Source: Pseudomonadota bacterium (GTDB taxonomy: Bacteria; Pseudomonadota; Alphaproteobacteria; Sphingomonadales; Sphingomonadaceae). From it: 64,000 nt of DNA. A program made the position numbers and the translations under genes. The notes below the pieces were generated by a model. That model did no database searches, was not told where the DNA came from, and was given only the letters and a program-made list of their open reading frames with translations. Of the stretch, positions 25,069 through 33,229 are shown one piece after another. The first letter of the stretch is position 1; the number at the start of each line of letters is the position of its first letter. The stretch covers positions 620,001-684,000 of the forward strand of contig JAEWEY010000004.1 in the NCBI GenBank assembly GCA_023389105.1. The letters are read 5' to 3'.

Positions 25069-25806
25069 CTAGGCGAGACCGCCCGCGCGGCGCAACCGCT
25101 CAACGAGCCGCCCCCGCGCGTCGGCGACAGGGCGCGAGCGATCGTTGAGAATATCACGCAAGAGGAAGTGGCCGGTCAGGTCCAAGCCGTCGGCGATGTC
25201 CTGCCATGAAGCGCGACCCCCGGCGCGGACGAATGCGGGCAGCGGCAACAGCTTGCCTGCATAGGGCTCCGCCTCTGCGGCACTGACTGCGCGCCCCGAC
25301 TTCGGGCTGACCGCAACGAGGTCGTCGTTTGCGCCAGTCACGGCACATTGCTCAAGGTCGAGCCCAAAGCCGAGTTCGGCAAGCAGGAGCAGCTCATACC
25401 TGACCAGCGCGACACCCCAGCCGTTGGCGGACGGCGACGCTTCGATGGCATCGAGCAAACCTTCAAACGCCTGATACAGCAGCGGGTATGGCTGCCCCTC
25501 AGGCAATGCGCTCGCCGTGAGCACTGTCGCCCATTCAATTGCCGCGACGGGCAGCGGTTCCGACAGCAACGGAGCGCGACTGTGCACCAACTCGATCTCC
25601 GCCTGCGGCAACTGAGCCTCGGTTCGGGCCGATAAGCGTGCATCGACGACATTGCCCGCGATGAGCACCGGTCGCATTCGCCGGCCGCGCGCGCCGCGCA
25701 CGTAAGCGGCAATCAGCCCCTGCCCCGGTGTCATTAGCCGTACGATCGCGCCATGCTCGCCGTGATTGCGAAGCGCGCAGACGATCGCGGCGGTCTCGCT
25801 CCTCAT
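25069..25806 (-). CDS. recO: DNA repair protein RecO
   Basis: RecO, with RecR, loads RecA on SSB-coated DNA in the RecF pathway. The 245 residues have an N-terminal OB fold (ETAAIVCALRNHGEHGAIVRL, then PGQGLIAAYVRGARG) and a helical C-terminal half (RYELLLLAELGFGLDLEQCAVTG). Clustered zinc cysteines are absent, as in many alphaproteobacterial RecO. It overlaps uvrC by four bases. Confidence 0.92.
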   Translation of the reverse strand: MRSETAAIVCALRNHGEHGAIVRLMTPGQGLIAAYVRGARGRRMRPVLIAGNVVDARLSARTEAQLPQAEIELVHSRAPLLSEPLPVAAIEWATVLTASALPEGQPYPLLYQAFEGLLDAIEASPSANGWGVALVRYELLLLAELGFGLDLEQCAVTGANDDLVAVSPKSGRAVSAAEAEPYAGKLLPLPAFVRAGGRASWQDIADGLDLTGHFLLRDILNDRSRPVADARGRLVERLRRAGGLA

Positions 25807-27746
25807 CCGCGCGGGTGGAAGTAGTCGTAGACCTGCCGTGCGGTCGCGCGACTGATGCCCGGGGCTTTCTCCAAGTCTTCCAGCGCCGCGCCCTTCACCG
25901 CGCGCGCCGTACCGAAGTGCATGAGCAACGCGCGTTTGCGGTTGGGACCGATGCCCGGGACTTCGTCGAGTGTCGACGTGGTCAGGCTCTTCGCCCGCTT
26001 CGCACGGTGCGTACCGATGGCAAATCGGTGCGCCTCGTCACGCAAGCGCTGCAGATAGAAGAGGATCGCCGAGTTGGTCGGGAAGGTGATCTCGCGCCCG
26101 CCAGGCAGGTGAAACACTTCGCGGCCTTCGCGGCCATGGTGCGGGCCCTTGGCGACACCGACGACAGGCACGTCGTGGACGCCCATTTCCTCCATGACCT
26201 CGCAGACCGCGGAGAGTTGCCCCTTGCCCCCGTCGATCAACACCAGGTCGGGCCACTCGCCAGTCTGGCGATCGGGGTCTTCTTTCTCCAGTCGCGCGAA
26301 ACGCCGCTCCAGCACTTCGCGCATCATGCCGAAGTCGTCGTTCGTCTGCGCCGCCTTGATATTGAACTTGCGGTAGTTGTTCTTGCGGAAGCCCTCCGGC
26401 CCGGCGACGATCATCGCGCCGGTCGCATTGGTGCCCATGATGTGGCTGTTGTCGTAGACCTCGATCCGCTTGGGCACGTCGCTTAGCTCGAACGTATCGG
26501 CCAGCTCGCGCAAAACCTTGGTCTGGGTCGTGGTCTCCGCCATGCGGCGATCGAGCGCTTCCTCCGCGTTGCGCTTGGCCTGCTCAAGCAATTTCCGCCG
26601 GGCACCGCGCTGAGGGATCTCAATTACGACCTTGCGCTCCGCCCGCTCGGAAAGCGCTTCCTCGAGCAGTTCGCGATCCGCGAGTTCGCGATCGACGAGG
26701 ATCCGCCGTGGCGGCGGCATGTCTTCGTAGAACTGGACCAGGAAGGTCGACAGAACCTCGGCTTCCGGAACGTCGTTGGTATGGGCGGGAAAGAAGGCGC
26801 GATGCCCCCAGTTCTGCCCGCCGCGGATGAAAAATGCCTGGATGGAGACCGTGCCCGCCTTGCAGGCCAGCGCAAAGACGTCGGCATCGCCCAGGCCCTC
26901 GGCATGCACTGTCTGGCTGCCCTGAATGTAAGTCAGCGCGCGCAGCCGGTCGCGGTAGACGGCCGCTAGCTCATAATCCCGCTTCTCCGCCGCTTCGGCC
27001 ATCAACCGCGAGAGCTTGGTTTGCACACCGGTCGACTTGCCCGACAGAAACTCCTTCGCCTCGTCGACCAGTTCATCATAGTTAGGCTCGTCGATGCGGC
27101 CGACACAGGGCGCCGAGCAACGCTTGATTTGATAGAGCAGGCAAGGCCGCGAGCGGTTGGCGAAAAAGCTGTCCGAACAGCTGCGGAGCAGGAATAGCTT
27201 CTGCAGCGCGTTGAGCGTCCGCGTCACCGACCCGGCGCTGGCGAACGGCCCGTAATACTGCCCCTTGATCCGCCGCGCGCCGCGATGCTTCTGGACACGC
27301 GGGAATTTGTGGTCCTCGCGGAGCAGGATGAACGGGAAGCTTTTGTCGTCGCGGAGCAACACGTTGTACGGGGGCCGGAAGCGTTTGATCAGCTGCGCCT
27401 CCAGCAGCAAGGCCTCGGCCTCAGTTCGCGTCGTGACGATGGTCATCGACCGCGTCTGCGAGACCATCCGCTGAAGGCGCTTCGGCAGCCGTGCCACCTG
27501 CGTATAGCTGGTCACCCGGTTCTTCAGCGTCCGCGCCTTGCCGACGTAGAGCACGTCGCCGCGCGCATCCTGCATCCGGTAGACGCCGGGCCGGACCGGC
27601 AGCGTCTTCAGCACTTCCCGAATGGCCGCCACGCCGGCGTCGAGGTCGGGCGTCCCCTCGCCGCGCACGGCATAGGTCGCCTGGTCCTCATTGAACCGCT
27701 CGGCAGAATTGGGGTGAGCCGGACGATCGGCCGGTGTTCGATTCAT
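25803..27746 (-). CDS. uvrC: excinuclease ABC subunit UvrC
   Basis: UvrC makes the two incisions of nucleotide excision repair. The 647 residues comprise a GIY-YIG nuclease (GVYRMQDARGDVLYVGKARTL, residues about 55-130), a cysteine-rich segment (RPCLLYQIKRCSAPC), a UVR domain (ETTTQ-flanked coiled coil), the RNase H-like half (YDNSHIMGTNATGAMIV, VLIDGGKGQLSAV) and C-terminal helix-hairpin-helix motifs (LDEVPGIGPNRKRALL). Length is normal. Confidence 0.96.
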   Translation of the reverse strand: MNRTPADRPAHPNSAERFNEDQATYAVRGEGTPDLDAGVAAIREVLKTLPVRPGVYRMQDARGDVLYVGKARTLKNRVTSYTQVARLPKRLQRMVSQTRSMTIVTTRTEAEALLLEAQLIKRFRPPYNVLLRDDKSFPFILLREDHKFPRVQKHRGARRIKGQYYGPFASAGSVTRTLNALQKLFLLRSCSDSFFANRSRPCLLYQIKRCSAPCVGRIDEPNYDELVDEAKEFLSGKSTGVQTKLSRLMAEAAEKRDYELAAVYRDRLRALTYIQGSQTVHAEGLGDADVFALACKAGTVSIQAFFIRGGQNWGHRAFFPAHTNDVPEAEVLSTFLVQFYEDMPPPRRILVDRELADRELLEEALSERAERKVVIEIPQRGARRKLLEQAKRNAEEALDRRMAETTTQTKVLRELADTFELSDVPKRIEVYDNSHIMGTNATGAMIVAGPEGFRKNNYRKFNIKAAQTNDDFGMMREVLERRFARLEKEDPDRQTGEWPDLVLIDGGKGQLSAVCEVMEEMGVHDVPVVGVAKGPHHGREGREVFHLPGGREITFPTNSAILFYLQRLRDEAHRFAIGTHRAKRAKSLTTSTLDEVPGIGPNRKRALLMHFGTARAVKGAALEDLEKAPGISRATARQVYDYFHPRG

Positions 27747-27784
27747 GTTCGCTATCTAGGCGGTGCCGCCCCGCCCTTCCAGCG

Positions 27785-28501
27785 TCAGGCCGCCGCCCGC
27801 GAACGTTCCTCGTCGGCCAGCATCCACTCGACGCAGGCGCGGGCGTGGATTTCGGTCGTGTCGTAGACAGGCAGGACGTTGGAGCGGACATCGACGGCCA
27901 TCACCAGCTCAGTGCAGCCGAGGATAACCGCATCGATACGCTGCTTGGCGAGTTCGGTCAGCAGCGTCTTCAGCTTGCGCTGACTGTTTCGCAGGACGTT
28001 GCCGGCAGCCAGCTCTTCGAAAATGATCCGGTCGACCTCATCCACCCAAGCCTGCTCGATCGCGACGAGCGTAAGCCCGCGTGCTTCGAGGCGGCTGCGA
28101 ATGTGCGGCTCCAGCATCGTGAATCGCGTGCCGAGCAGCGCGACCCGCTTCCGGCCGTCGTCGACCAGCTTGTCGGCGGTGGCATCGGCAATGTGGAGCA
28201 TCGGCACGCCGACCTTCGGCGCGACCGCGTCATAGACCTTGTGGCCGGTGTTGGAGGTGATGACCACGCCATCGGCGCCGGCGGCTTCGAGCCGCTTCGC
28301 CGCTTCCAGCGTATCCTCGGCCACGCCGTCCCAATCGCCCGACAGCTCTTTCGCCGCGAAGGGCGCCAAGTCGAGGCTCTCGATCACCAAACGCGCGCTG
28401 TGTAGCCCACCGAGCCGTGCCGCGACGCCGCGGTTGAGATGTTCGTAATAGAGTGCCGTCGACGACCAGCTGGTGCCGCCGATCAGGCCGAGCTTGCGCA
28501 T
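27785..28501 (-). CDS. aspartate/glutamate racemase family protein
   Basis: This cofactor-independent amino-acid racemase has 238 residues. It shows the family start MRKLGLIGGTSWSSTALYY and the second catalytic cysteine in AVILGCTEL. In the first catalytic loop, where PCNTAH-type enzymes have cysteine and E. coli YgeA has threonine, this protein has serine (TSNTGHK). That resembles the L-aspartate/glutamate-specific branch. Substrate is unproven. It ends one base from pntB in the same direction. Confidence 0.85.
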   Translation of the reverse strand: MRKLGLIGGTSWSSTALYYEHLNRGVAARLGGLHSARLVIESLDLAPFAAKELSGDWDGVAEDTLEAAKRLEAAGADGVVITSNTGHKVYDAVAPKVGVPMLHIADATADKLVDDGRKRVALLGTRFTMLEPHIRSRLEARGLTLVAIEQAWVDEVDRIIFEELAAGNVLRNSQRKLKTLLTELAKQRIDAVILGCTELVMAVDVRSNVLPVYDTTEIHARACVEWMLADEERSRAAA

Positions 28502-30006
28502 CAGCCGAGCGCCTTCACGATTTCCTCGACCATCTTCTTGGCGTCGGCCAGCAGCATCATCGTGTTGTCCCGATAGAAAAGCTCGTTGTCGACGCCGGCA
28601 TAGCCGACCCCGCCCATCGAGCGCTTCACGAACAGGACGGTGCGTGCCTTTTCGACGTCGAGCACGGGCATGCCGTAAATCGGCGAGCTCTTGTCGGTCT
28701 TGGCCGCCGGATTGGTGACGTCGTTGGCTCCAATGACGAAGGCGACGTCGGTCTGTGCGAAGTCGTTGTTGATATCCTCCAGCTCAAACACCTCGTCGTA
28801 GGGGACGTTCGCTTCGGCGAGCAGGACGTTCATGTGCCCGGGCATGCGGCCGGCGACCGGGTGGATCGCATATTTTACGCGCACGCCCTCGGCCTTCAGC
28901 TTGTCGCCCATTTCCTTGAGCGCATGCTGCGCCTGGCTGACGGCCATGCCGTAGCCGGGGACGATGATGACCTGGTCGGCCTGGCTCATCAGGAAAGCGG
29001 CGTCCTCAGCCGAGCCACGCTTATACGGCCGGTCGATCGCCGCCGCCGCGCCACCGGCCGCCACATCGCCGCCGAAGCCCCCGGCAATCACCGAGATGAA
29101 GCTGCGGTTCATGGCGCGGCACATGATGTAGCTGAGGATCGCGCCCGAGCTGCCGACCAGCGCGCCGGTAATAATCATCGCGCTATTGTGCAGCGTGAAG
29201 CCCATCGCGGCGGCCGCCCAGCCCGAATAGCTGTTCAGCATCGAGATGACGACCGGCATGTCGGCGCCGCCGATCGGGATGATCAGCAGGAAACCGATCA
29301 GGAAGCTCAGCGCGGTGACGGTCGCGAACACCCACGGCGACTGATCCTGCGTGAAGTAGGCGATGAGCCCGAGGATCGCGGCGAGCGTGCCGAGGTTGAT
29401 GACGTGACGCAGCGGCAGCAGGATTGGCTTGCCGCTCATGTTGCCGTTGAGCTTGAGGAAGGCGATCACCGAACCGGAGAAGGTGATGGCGCCGATGGCG
29501 ACGCCAAGGCCCATCTCGATCCGGCTGACCGGCAGGATGCTGATGATCGACGGCCCGTAGACGGGCGTGATGCGCGCCGCGATGCCGAAGGCTTCGGGGT
29601 TCAGATAGGCTGCCGCCCCGACCAGCACTGCAGCCATACCGACGAGACTGTGAAACGCCGCTACCAGCTGCGGCATCGCCGTCATTTGGATCTTGCGAGC
29701 CGTTATGAGGCCGATGGTTCCGCCAACCCCGATCGCAGCGAAAACGAGTCCGAGCGCAGGCCAGTCGAAGTGACCTGGGAAACCACCTCCGGGGTGCTCG
29801 GCTACTCCGACTACATCGCTACCTATGACCGGTGTGTAGAATTGAAGAGTAGTCAGGATCGCCAGCAACATCCCAAACATGCCGAAGCGATTGCCTCGCC
29901 GGCTGCTTTCAGGGCTCGACAGCCCCCTCAGCGCGAGGATGAAGCAGACGCCCGAAATGAGATAGGCAAGGAGCACCCAGGCGGGTGTGGCGGCCGCCTC
30001 ATGCAT
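28501..30006 (-). CDS. pntB: NAD(P) transhydrogenase subunit beta
   Basis: PntB forms the membrane domain II and the NADP-binding domain III of proton-translocating transhydrogenase. The 501 residues have about nine helices with VIAGGFGGDVAAGGAAAAIDRP at the domain boundary. The NADP fold follows (VIIVPGYGMAVSQAQHAL, HPVAGRMPGHMNVLLAEA, FVIGANDVTNPAA). The ATG at 30006 follows GGAGG and overlaps the pntAB stop. The alpha domain I gene is 4 kb away (pntAA). Confidence 0.95.
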   Translation of the reverse strand: MHEAAATPAWVLLAYLISGVCFILALRGLSSPESSRRGNRFGMFGMLLAILTTLQFYTPVIGSDVVGVAEHPGGGFPGHFDWPALGLVFAAIGVGGTIGLITARKIQMTAMPQLVAAFHSLVGMAAVLVGAAAYLNPEAFGIAARITPVYGPSIISILPVSRIEMGLGVAIGAITFSGSVIAFLKLNGNMSGKPILLPLRHVINLGTLAAILGLIAYFTQDQSPWVFATVTALSFLIGFLLIIPIGGADMPVVISMLNSYSGWAAAAMGFTLHNSAMIITGALVGSSGAILSYIMCRAMNRSFISVIAGGFGGDVAAGGAAAAIDRPYKRGSAEDAAFLMSQADQVIIVPGYGMAVSQAQHALKEMGDKLKAEGVRVKYAIHPVAGRMPGHMNVLLAEANVPYDEVFELEDINNDFAQTDVAFVIGANDVTNPAAKTDKSSPIYGMPVLDVEKARTVLFVKRSMGGVGYAGVDNELFYRDNTMMLLADAKKMVEEIVKALG

Positions 30007-30301
30007 GGGTCTTGCCTCCCGAGCGATCCTTTTTCTTGTACATCGCAAGCATCCGCGCGGTGACCGCGAATCCGCCGAAAATGTTGATGCTGGCCAAAGC
30101 AACGGCCGCTAACCCGAGCCATTTTGAAGTGCTTGCCCCCCACGCGAGGGCGGCGATCAGCGCGCCGACGACGATCACCGACGAGATGGCGTTGGTGACG
30201 CTCATCAACGGCGTGTGGAGCGCCGGAGTGACCGACCAAACCACGTAATAACCGACGAAACAGGCCAGAACGAAGATCGACAGGATCGAGATGAAGTCCA
30301 T
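29999..30301 (-). CDS. pntAB: NAD(P) transhydrogenase subunit alpha, membrane part (PntAB)
   Basis: This 100-residue subunit contributes about three transmembrane helices to the proton channel (LSIFVLACFVGYYVVWSVTP, SVIVVGALIAALAW, LASINIFGGFAVTARML). It contains the typical TPALHTPLMSVTNAISS loop. The ATG at 30299-30301 follows GAGAGG. In the rhodospirillum-type three-subunit enzyme pntAA lies directly upstream. Here it is displaced by 3.8 kb. Confidence 0.95.
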   Translation of the reverse strand: MDFISILSIFVLACFVGYYVVWSVTPALHTPLMSVTNAISSVIVVGALIAALAWGASTSKWLGLAAVALASINIFGGFAVTARMLAMYKKKDRSGGKTHA

Positions 30302-30317
30302 CGGTCCCTCTCAAGAA

Positions 30318-30374
30318 GCCGCTAAAGCGATTAAGTTCACGCCAGACAGCAGCTTTTGCGTGAACTTAAGCGGC
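30318..30374. repeat. perfect inverted repeat upstream of pntAB
   Basis: TTAAGTTCACGC (30331-30342) and GCGTGAACTTAA (30358-30369) are perfectly complementary, with a 15-base loop and outer GCCGCT/AGCGGC pairs. On the minus strand it lies 17-75 bases before the pntAB start. The half nearer pntAB matches the element in front of rpiB at about 3,030-3,062 in the same relative orientation. It may be an operator or a hairpin in the leader. Confidence 0.6.
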
Positions 30375-30578
30375 GGCCAGGTGCCGAAGCTTATCCATCG
30401 CGCGTCGATTTCCCTGCTGTGCGTGCGCATCCGCCGCCACCTTGGCACAGAAAAGATAGGATAGGACAGGCCCTTTGCTTCGGCGTGTCCGAACGGCCGT
30501 TAATTTCGATGCGGTTAGCGCTTTCCTAACCTTTTCGCGCGCATGCGGGGGGTACCCTAGGAAAGGATTCCACCGCAC
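30375..30578. other. divergent promoter region, no gene supported
   Basis: About 200 bases separate the inverted repeat from the CHASE2 gene. A minus-strand open frame of 77 codons exists but lacks a convincing protein character and overlaps the start of the CHASE2 gene. AT-rich stretches around 30,500-30,535 may hold the rightward promoter. AGGAAAGG at about 30,559-30,566 is the probable ribosome-binding site of that gene. Confidence 0.4.
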
Positions 30579-32867
30579 GTGTCGAAGCGCGGCGTTCAAG
30601 GACAGGAACCAAAGCCGTGGCGCCTGCTGCTGTGGGTGGCGCTCGCCGGGCTGATTTCCGGCCTGATCGGCTTAGGCGAAGTCTTTGAGGACGCTTTGCG
30701 CGTCAGCCGCAACAGCCTCCACGAGCATAACGCGACCGGCCAGGTCGTCGTCATCAAGATCGATGACACCTCGCTGCGACAATATGGCAACTGGCCGTGG
30801 CCGCGCGGCCGCCAGGCCGATCTCGTGGATCGCCTGACCGCGGCAGGCGCCAAGCGGATCGTTTACGACATCAATTTCTCATTCGCATCGAATGCCGCCG
30901 AAGACCGCCGGTTCGCCGAGGCGATCCGCCGCTCCGGACGGGTGACGCTGCTGACCCGGTACAAGATCGGCGCCGGCGACGGGAAACGCGTGGACTCGCT
31001 GCCCCTTCCGATCTTTTCGCGAAACGCGCAGCTCGGTGTCGCAAGCGTCGAGTATAATTGGCAGAATGCCGTGTGGCGCCTGCCCTATGCCGCCAAGGTC
31101 GAGGGCCGTACCGTCCCATCATTCGCCGCCCTGCTCGCCGACGCAAAGGGCAAGCCGGGCGAGCAATTCTTCGTCGATTATTCCCTACGCTTCGGCAGCT
31201 TGCCATCCTATTCCGCCGCTGACGTGCTAAGCGGCCGTGTCAGCGCCAAGCAACTCGAAGGCAAGGACGTGGTCATCGGCATCGCGTCGGAAATCCTCGG
31301 CGATAGCTACTTCCTGCCTGGTTACGGCCGATCGTACGGCGTCTACATCCACGCCATGGGCGCGGAGACCCTGAAGCAGGGTCGCCCGCTTGATCTTGGC
31401 TGGCTTCCCGGTTTTGCGCTCGCCCTCGCCGCGGTAACGGTGGTTCTGCTGCGGCGACGTGTCGCTGAATCGCTGGCGGCCTTCAGCATTGCTTCTACCG
31501 CGCTTCTGATCGCGCCGATTTTCACGGAAGCGCGGCTGATCTTCTTCGATGTCACGCCCGGCCTTTTCGTCCTGATCATCGTCGCAACGGTCCTGGGCTG
31601 GCGCAGGTACCGCGATCGCGGTCTGGTGAACGCCATCTCCAACTTGCCCAACCTCAGCGCGTTGCGTGCCAACCGTGCGGGTCACGAGCAGGCGCTGGTC
31701 GCCGTGCGGGTGCTCAATTACGAAGAAATCGTCGCTACCCTCCCCCCAAACAGCGAGCGCCAGCTGATTGACCAGATCGTCGCGCGCTTGAAGGTCGGCT
31801 CCCCGGATCGGGTGCTCTACCAGGGCGATGCCGGCATCTTCGCGTGGTTCGAGAACAGCCGCCAACCGGTCGGCAATCACCTCGAGGCACTTTATGCACT
31901 CTTTCGCACGCCCGCCCGGATCAACGGCCTGTCGCTCGACCTCACCATCTCATTCGGCGTCGAGGTCGGAAGCGGGCGGTCGCCCGCCAATCGTCTGGCC
32001 AGTGCCCTCGTTGCCGCCGACGAAGCGGCGCACGATGGCCTCAAGTGGAAATATCACGACCCGGAAACCCTGGAGAGCGCGTCCTGGCGGCTGTCGATGC
32101 TCAGCCAGCTGGACGAGGCGATCGATCGCGGAGAAGTGTGGGTCGCCTATCAGCCCAAGCTCGACCTCGCGACCCGGCGGATCATCGGCGCGGAAGCGCT
32201 GGCGCGGTGGACCCACCCTGAGAAGGGTCCGATCGCCGCTTCGGAATTTGTCGCCGCAGCAGAACAGCACAACCGCATCGGCAAGCTGACCGACTTCGTG
32301 CTCGACCACGCGATCGCCGCGGCAGCGCAGATAAACAAGCGCGGTGTAACATTCGACGTTGCCGTCAATCTATCCGCCCGTCTGCTCAGCGACCGCGGAT
32401 TCACGCTGCGCCTGTCCGCCTCACTGGCCCGGCACGGCCTCCCTGCCCATCATTTGACGCTGGAGCTGACGGAAACAGCCGCGCTCGCCGGTAGCGGCGA
32501 AGGATTGGAGATGATCGGACGTCTGCGCGATCTCGGCGTAAACATCTCGATCGACGATTACGGGACCGGCCTGTCGACGCTGGATTACCTCAAGAAAATC
32601 CCGGCCAACGAGATCAAGATCGATCAAAGCTTCGTCAAAGGTATTGCCGACAACCGCAGTGATCGTTTGATGGTTCAGTCCACCGTAGGCCTCGCCCATT
32701 CGCTCGGCCGCAAGGTGGTTGCGGAAGGTGTGGAGCACCGCGACATCCTCGACCTGCTGGTCGAGATGGGCTGCGATATTGCCCAGGGCTTCGCCGTAGG
32801 CCGGCCGATGGGCCTCGACAGCCTGACCAAGCGCCTGCTTTCCGACCGCAAGCGCACCGCCGCTTAA
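30579..32867 (+). CDS. CHASE2 sensor with degenerate GGDEF and intact EAL phosphodiesterase domain
   Basis: This 762-residue inner-membrane protein probably hydrolyses cyclic di-GMP in response to an extracytoplasmic signal. One N-terminal helix (about 14-36) is followed by a CHASE2 domain (about 45-265, VVVIKIDDTSLRQYGNWPWPR) and three helices (about 270-345). The diguanylate cyclase domain (about 355-495) has G-D-A-G-I in place of GGDEF, so it is presumably inactive. The EAL domain (about 505-755) keeps EALARW, LELTET, DDYGTG, KIDQSF and AEGVE. The start is GTG at 30579. It sits in the block that splits the pnt genes. Confidence 0.9.
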   Translation: MSKRGVQGQEPKPWRLLLWVALAGLISGLIGLGEVFEDALRVSRNSLHEHNATGQVVVIKIDDTSLRQYGNWPWPRGRQADLVDRLTAAGAKRIVYDINFSFASNAAEDRRFAEAIRRSGRVTLLTRYKIGAGDGKRVDSLPLPIFSRNAQLGVASVEYNWQNAVWRLPYAAKVEGRTVPSFAALLADAKGKPGEQFFVDYSLRFGSLPSYSAADVLSGRVSAKQLEGKDVVIGIASEILGDSYFLPGYGRSYGVYIHAMGAETLKQGRPLDLGWLPGFALALAAVTVVLLRRRVAESLAAFSIASTALLIAPIFTEARLIFFDVTPGLFVLIIVATVLGWRRYRDRGLVNAISNLPNLSALRANRAGHEQALVAVRVLNYEEIVATLPPNSERQLIDQIVARLKVGSPDRVLYQGDAGIFAWFENSRQPVGNHLEALYALFRTPARINGLSLDLTISFGVEVGSGRSPANRLASALVAADEAAHDGLKWKYHDPETLESASWRLSMLSQLDEAIDRGEVWVAYQPKLDLATRRIIGAEALARWTHPEKGPIAASEFVAAAEQHNRIGKLTDFVLDHAIAAAAQINKRGVTFDVAVNLSARLLSDRGFTLRLSASLARHGLPAHHLTLELTETAALAGSGEGLEMIGRLRDLGVNISIDDYGTGLSTLDYLKKIPANEIKIDQSFVKGIADNRSDRLMVQSTVGLAHSLGRKVVAEGVEHRDILDLLVEMGCDIAQGFAVGRPMGLDSLTKRLLSDRKRTAA

Positions 32868-32879
32868 TCGAAAAGGCAA

Positions 32880-32960
32880 ATACTACCTTCGGTTAAGTAT
32901 TCGCTCGTCCTTGCAAAAAACATGGTTACTTGTTTGCTAACCATAACGATTAAGGTTAAT
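32880..32960 (+). promoter_or_regulatory. AT-rich region with four CtrA-like half-sites
   Basis: This is the most AT-rich stretch near the CHASE2 gene. It contains ATGGTTA (32922-32928) inverted against TAACCAT (32938-32944), nine bases apart, and GGTTAA at 32891-32896 and 32954-32959. TTAACC(AT) is the half-site of the alphaproteobacterial cell-cycle regulator CtrA. No clear -35/-10 pair was found. It precedes the small-ORF unit. Confidence 0.4.
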
Positions 32961-32961
32961 A

Positions 32962-33000
32962 ATGACCCCAGCTGCCGAATCGCAGTGCAAAACGGGGTAA
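32962..33000 (+). CDS. possible 12-codon leader ORF
   Basis: An ATG six bases after AAGG (32952-32955) opens a 12-codon frame that ends with TAA at 32998-33000. That stop sits five bases before the next small ORF and overlaps its weak ribosome-binding site. Translation of this peptide could couple to or regulate the downstream one. No homology can be judged for such a short peptide. Confidence 0.25.
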   Translation: MTPAAESQCKTG

Positions 33001-33005
33001 GCGAG

Positions 33006-33086
33006 ATGAAGAAGGTCAAGACGTCCCGCGGTTTCATGAGCTGGCTCATGGGTCATGGCTGGGATACGGCTGGCGGTAACGGCTAA
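33006..33086 (+). CDS. 26-residue small protein in its own transcription unit
   Basis: The frame starts at ATG 33006 with a basic N-terminus (MKKVKTSR). It continues with a hydrophobic patch containing two tryptophans and three methionines, and ends in a glycine-rich D-T-A-G-G-N-G. It is preceded by an AT-rich promoter-like region and a 12-codon leader ORF, and followed by a GAAA-capped hairpin and a strong terminator. This layout argues that the transcript is real. Whether the functional product is the peptide or the RNA is open. It could be a small membrane-associated regulator or a modified-peptide precursor, but no maturation enzymes are nearby. Confidence 0.4.
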   Translation: MKKVKTSRGFMSWLMGHGWDTAGGNG

Positions 33087-33097
33087 TTTGGCCGTGC

Positions 33098-33166
33098 CCT
33101 GACGAAAGTCAGGCCGTAAATCAAAGAGATAGAGAGCGCTCGTCGGAAGGCGGGCGCTTTTCTTTT
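33098..33166 (+). terminator. hairpin plus Rho-independent terminator of the small-ORF unit
   Basis: CCTGAC-GAAA-GTCAGG at 33098-33113 is a perfect six-pair stem with a GNRA tetraloop. It is followed by AGCGCTCG (33135-33142) pairing with CGGGCGCT (33151-33158, one G-T pair) and a T-rich tail (TTTCTTTT). The second structure is a standard intrinsic terminator. The first may stabilise or regulate the transcript. Confidence 0.75.
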
Positions 33167-33229
33167 GTGCCTTTTGCCGGCGGCTCGTCACCGGTTGGCA
33201 GGCCGAAAGATCGGCATTAGCGCGATCCC

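Noticed and set aside
28453..30063. Long plus-strand open frame of over 500 codons opposite pntB
   Set aside because: It is antisense to pntB, a fully recognisable protein. High GC content opens such frames by chance; its translation is arginine/aspartate-rich without any domain.
30366..30599. 77-codon minus-strand frame before the CHASE2 gene
   Set aside because: It overlaps the start of the CHASE2 gene, has no hydrophobic or domain pattern, and part of it is the inverted repeat.
33098..33113. Sequence CTGACGAAAGTC resembling parts of a hammerhead ribozyme core
   Set aside because: The CUGANGA and GAAA boxes would need a helix between them. Here they are fused in one simple hairpin, so no catalytic fold is possible.
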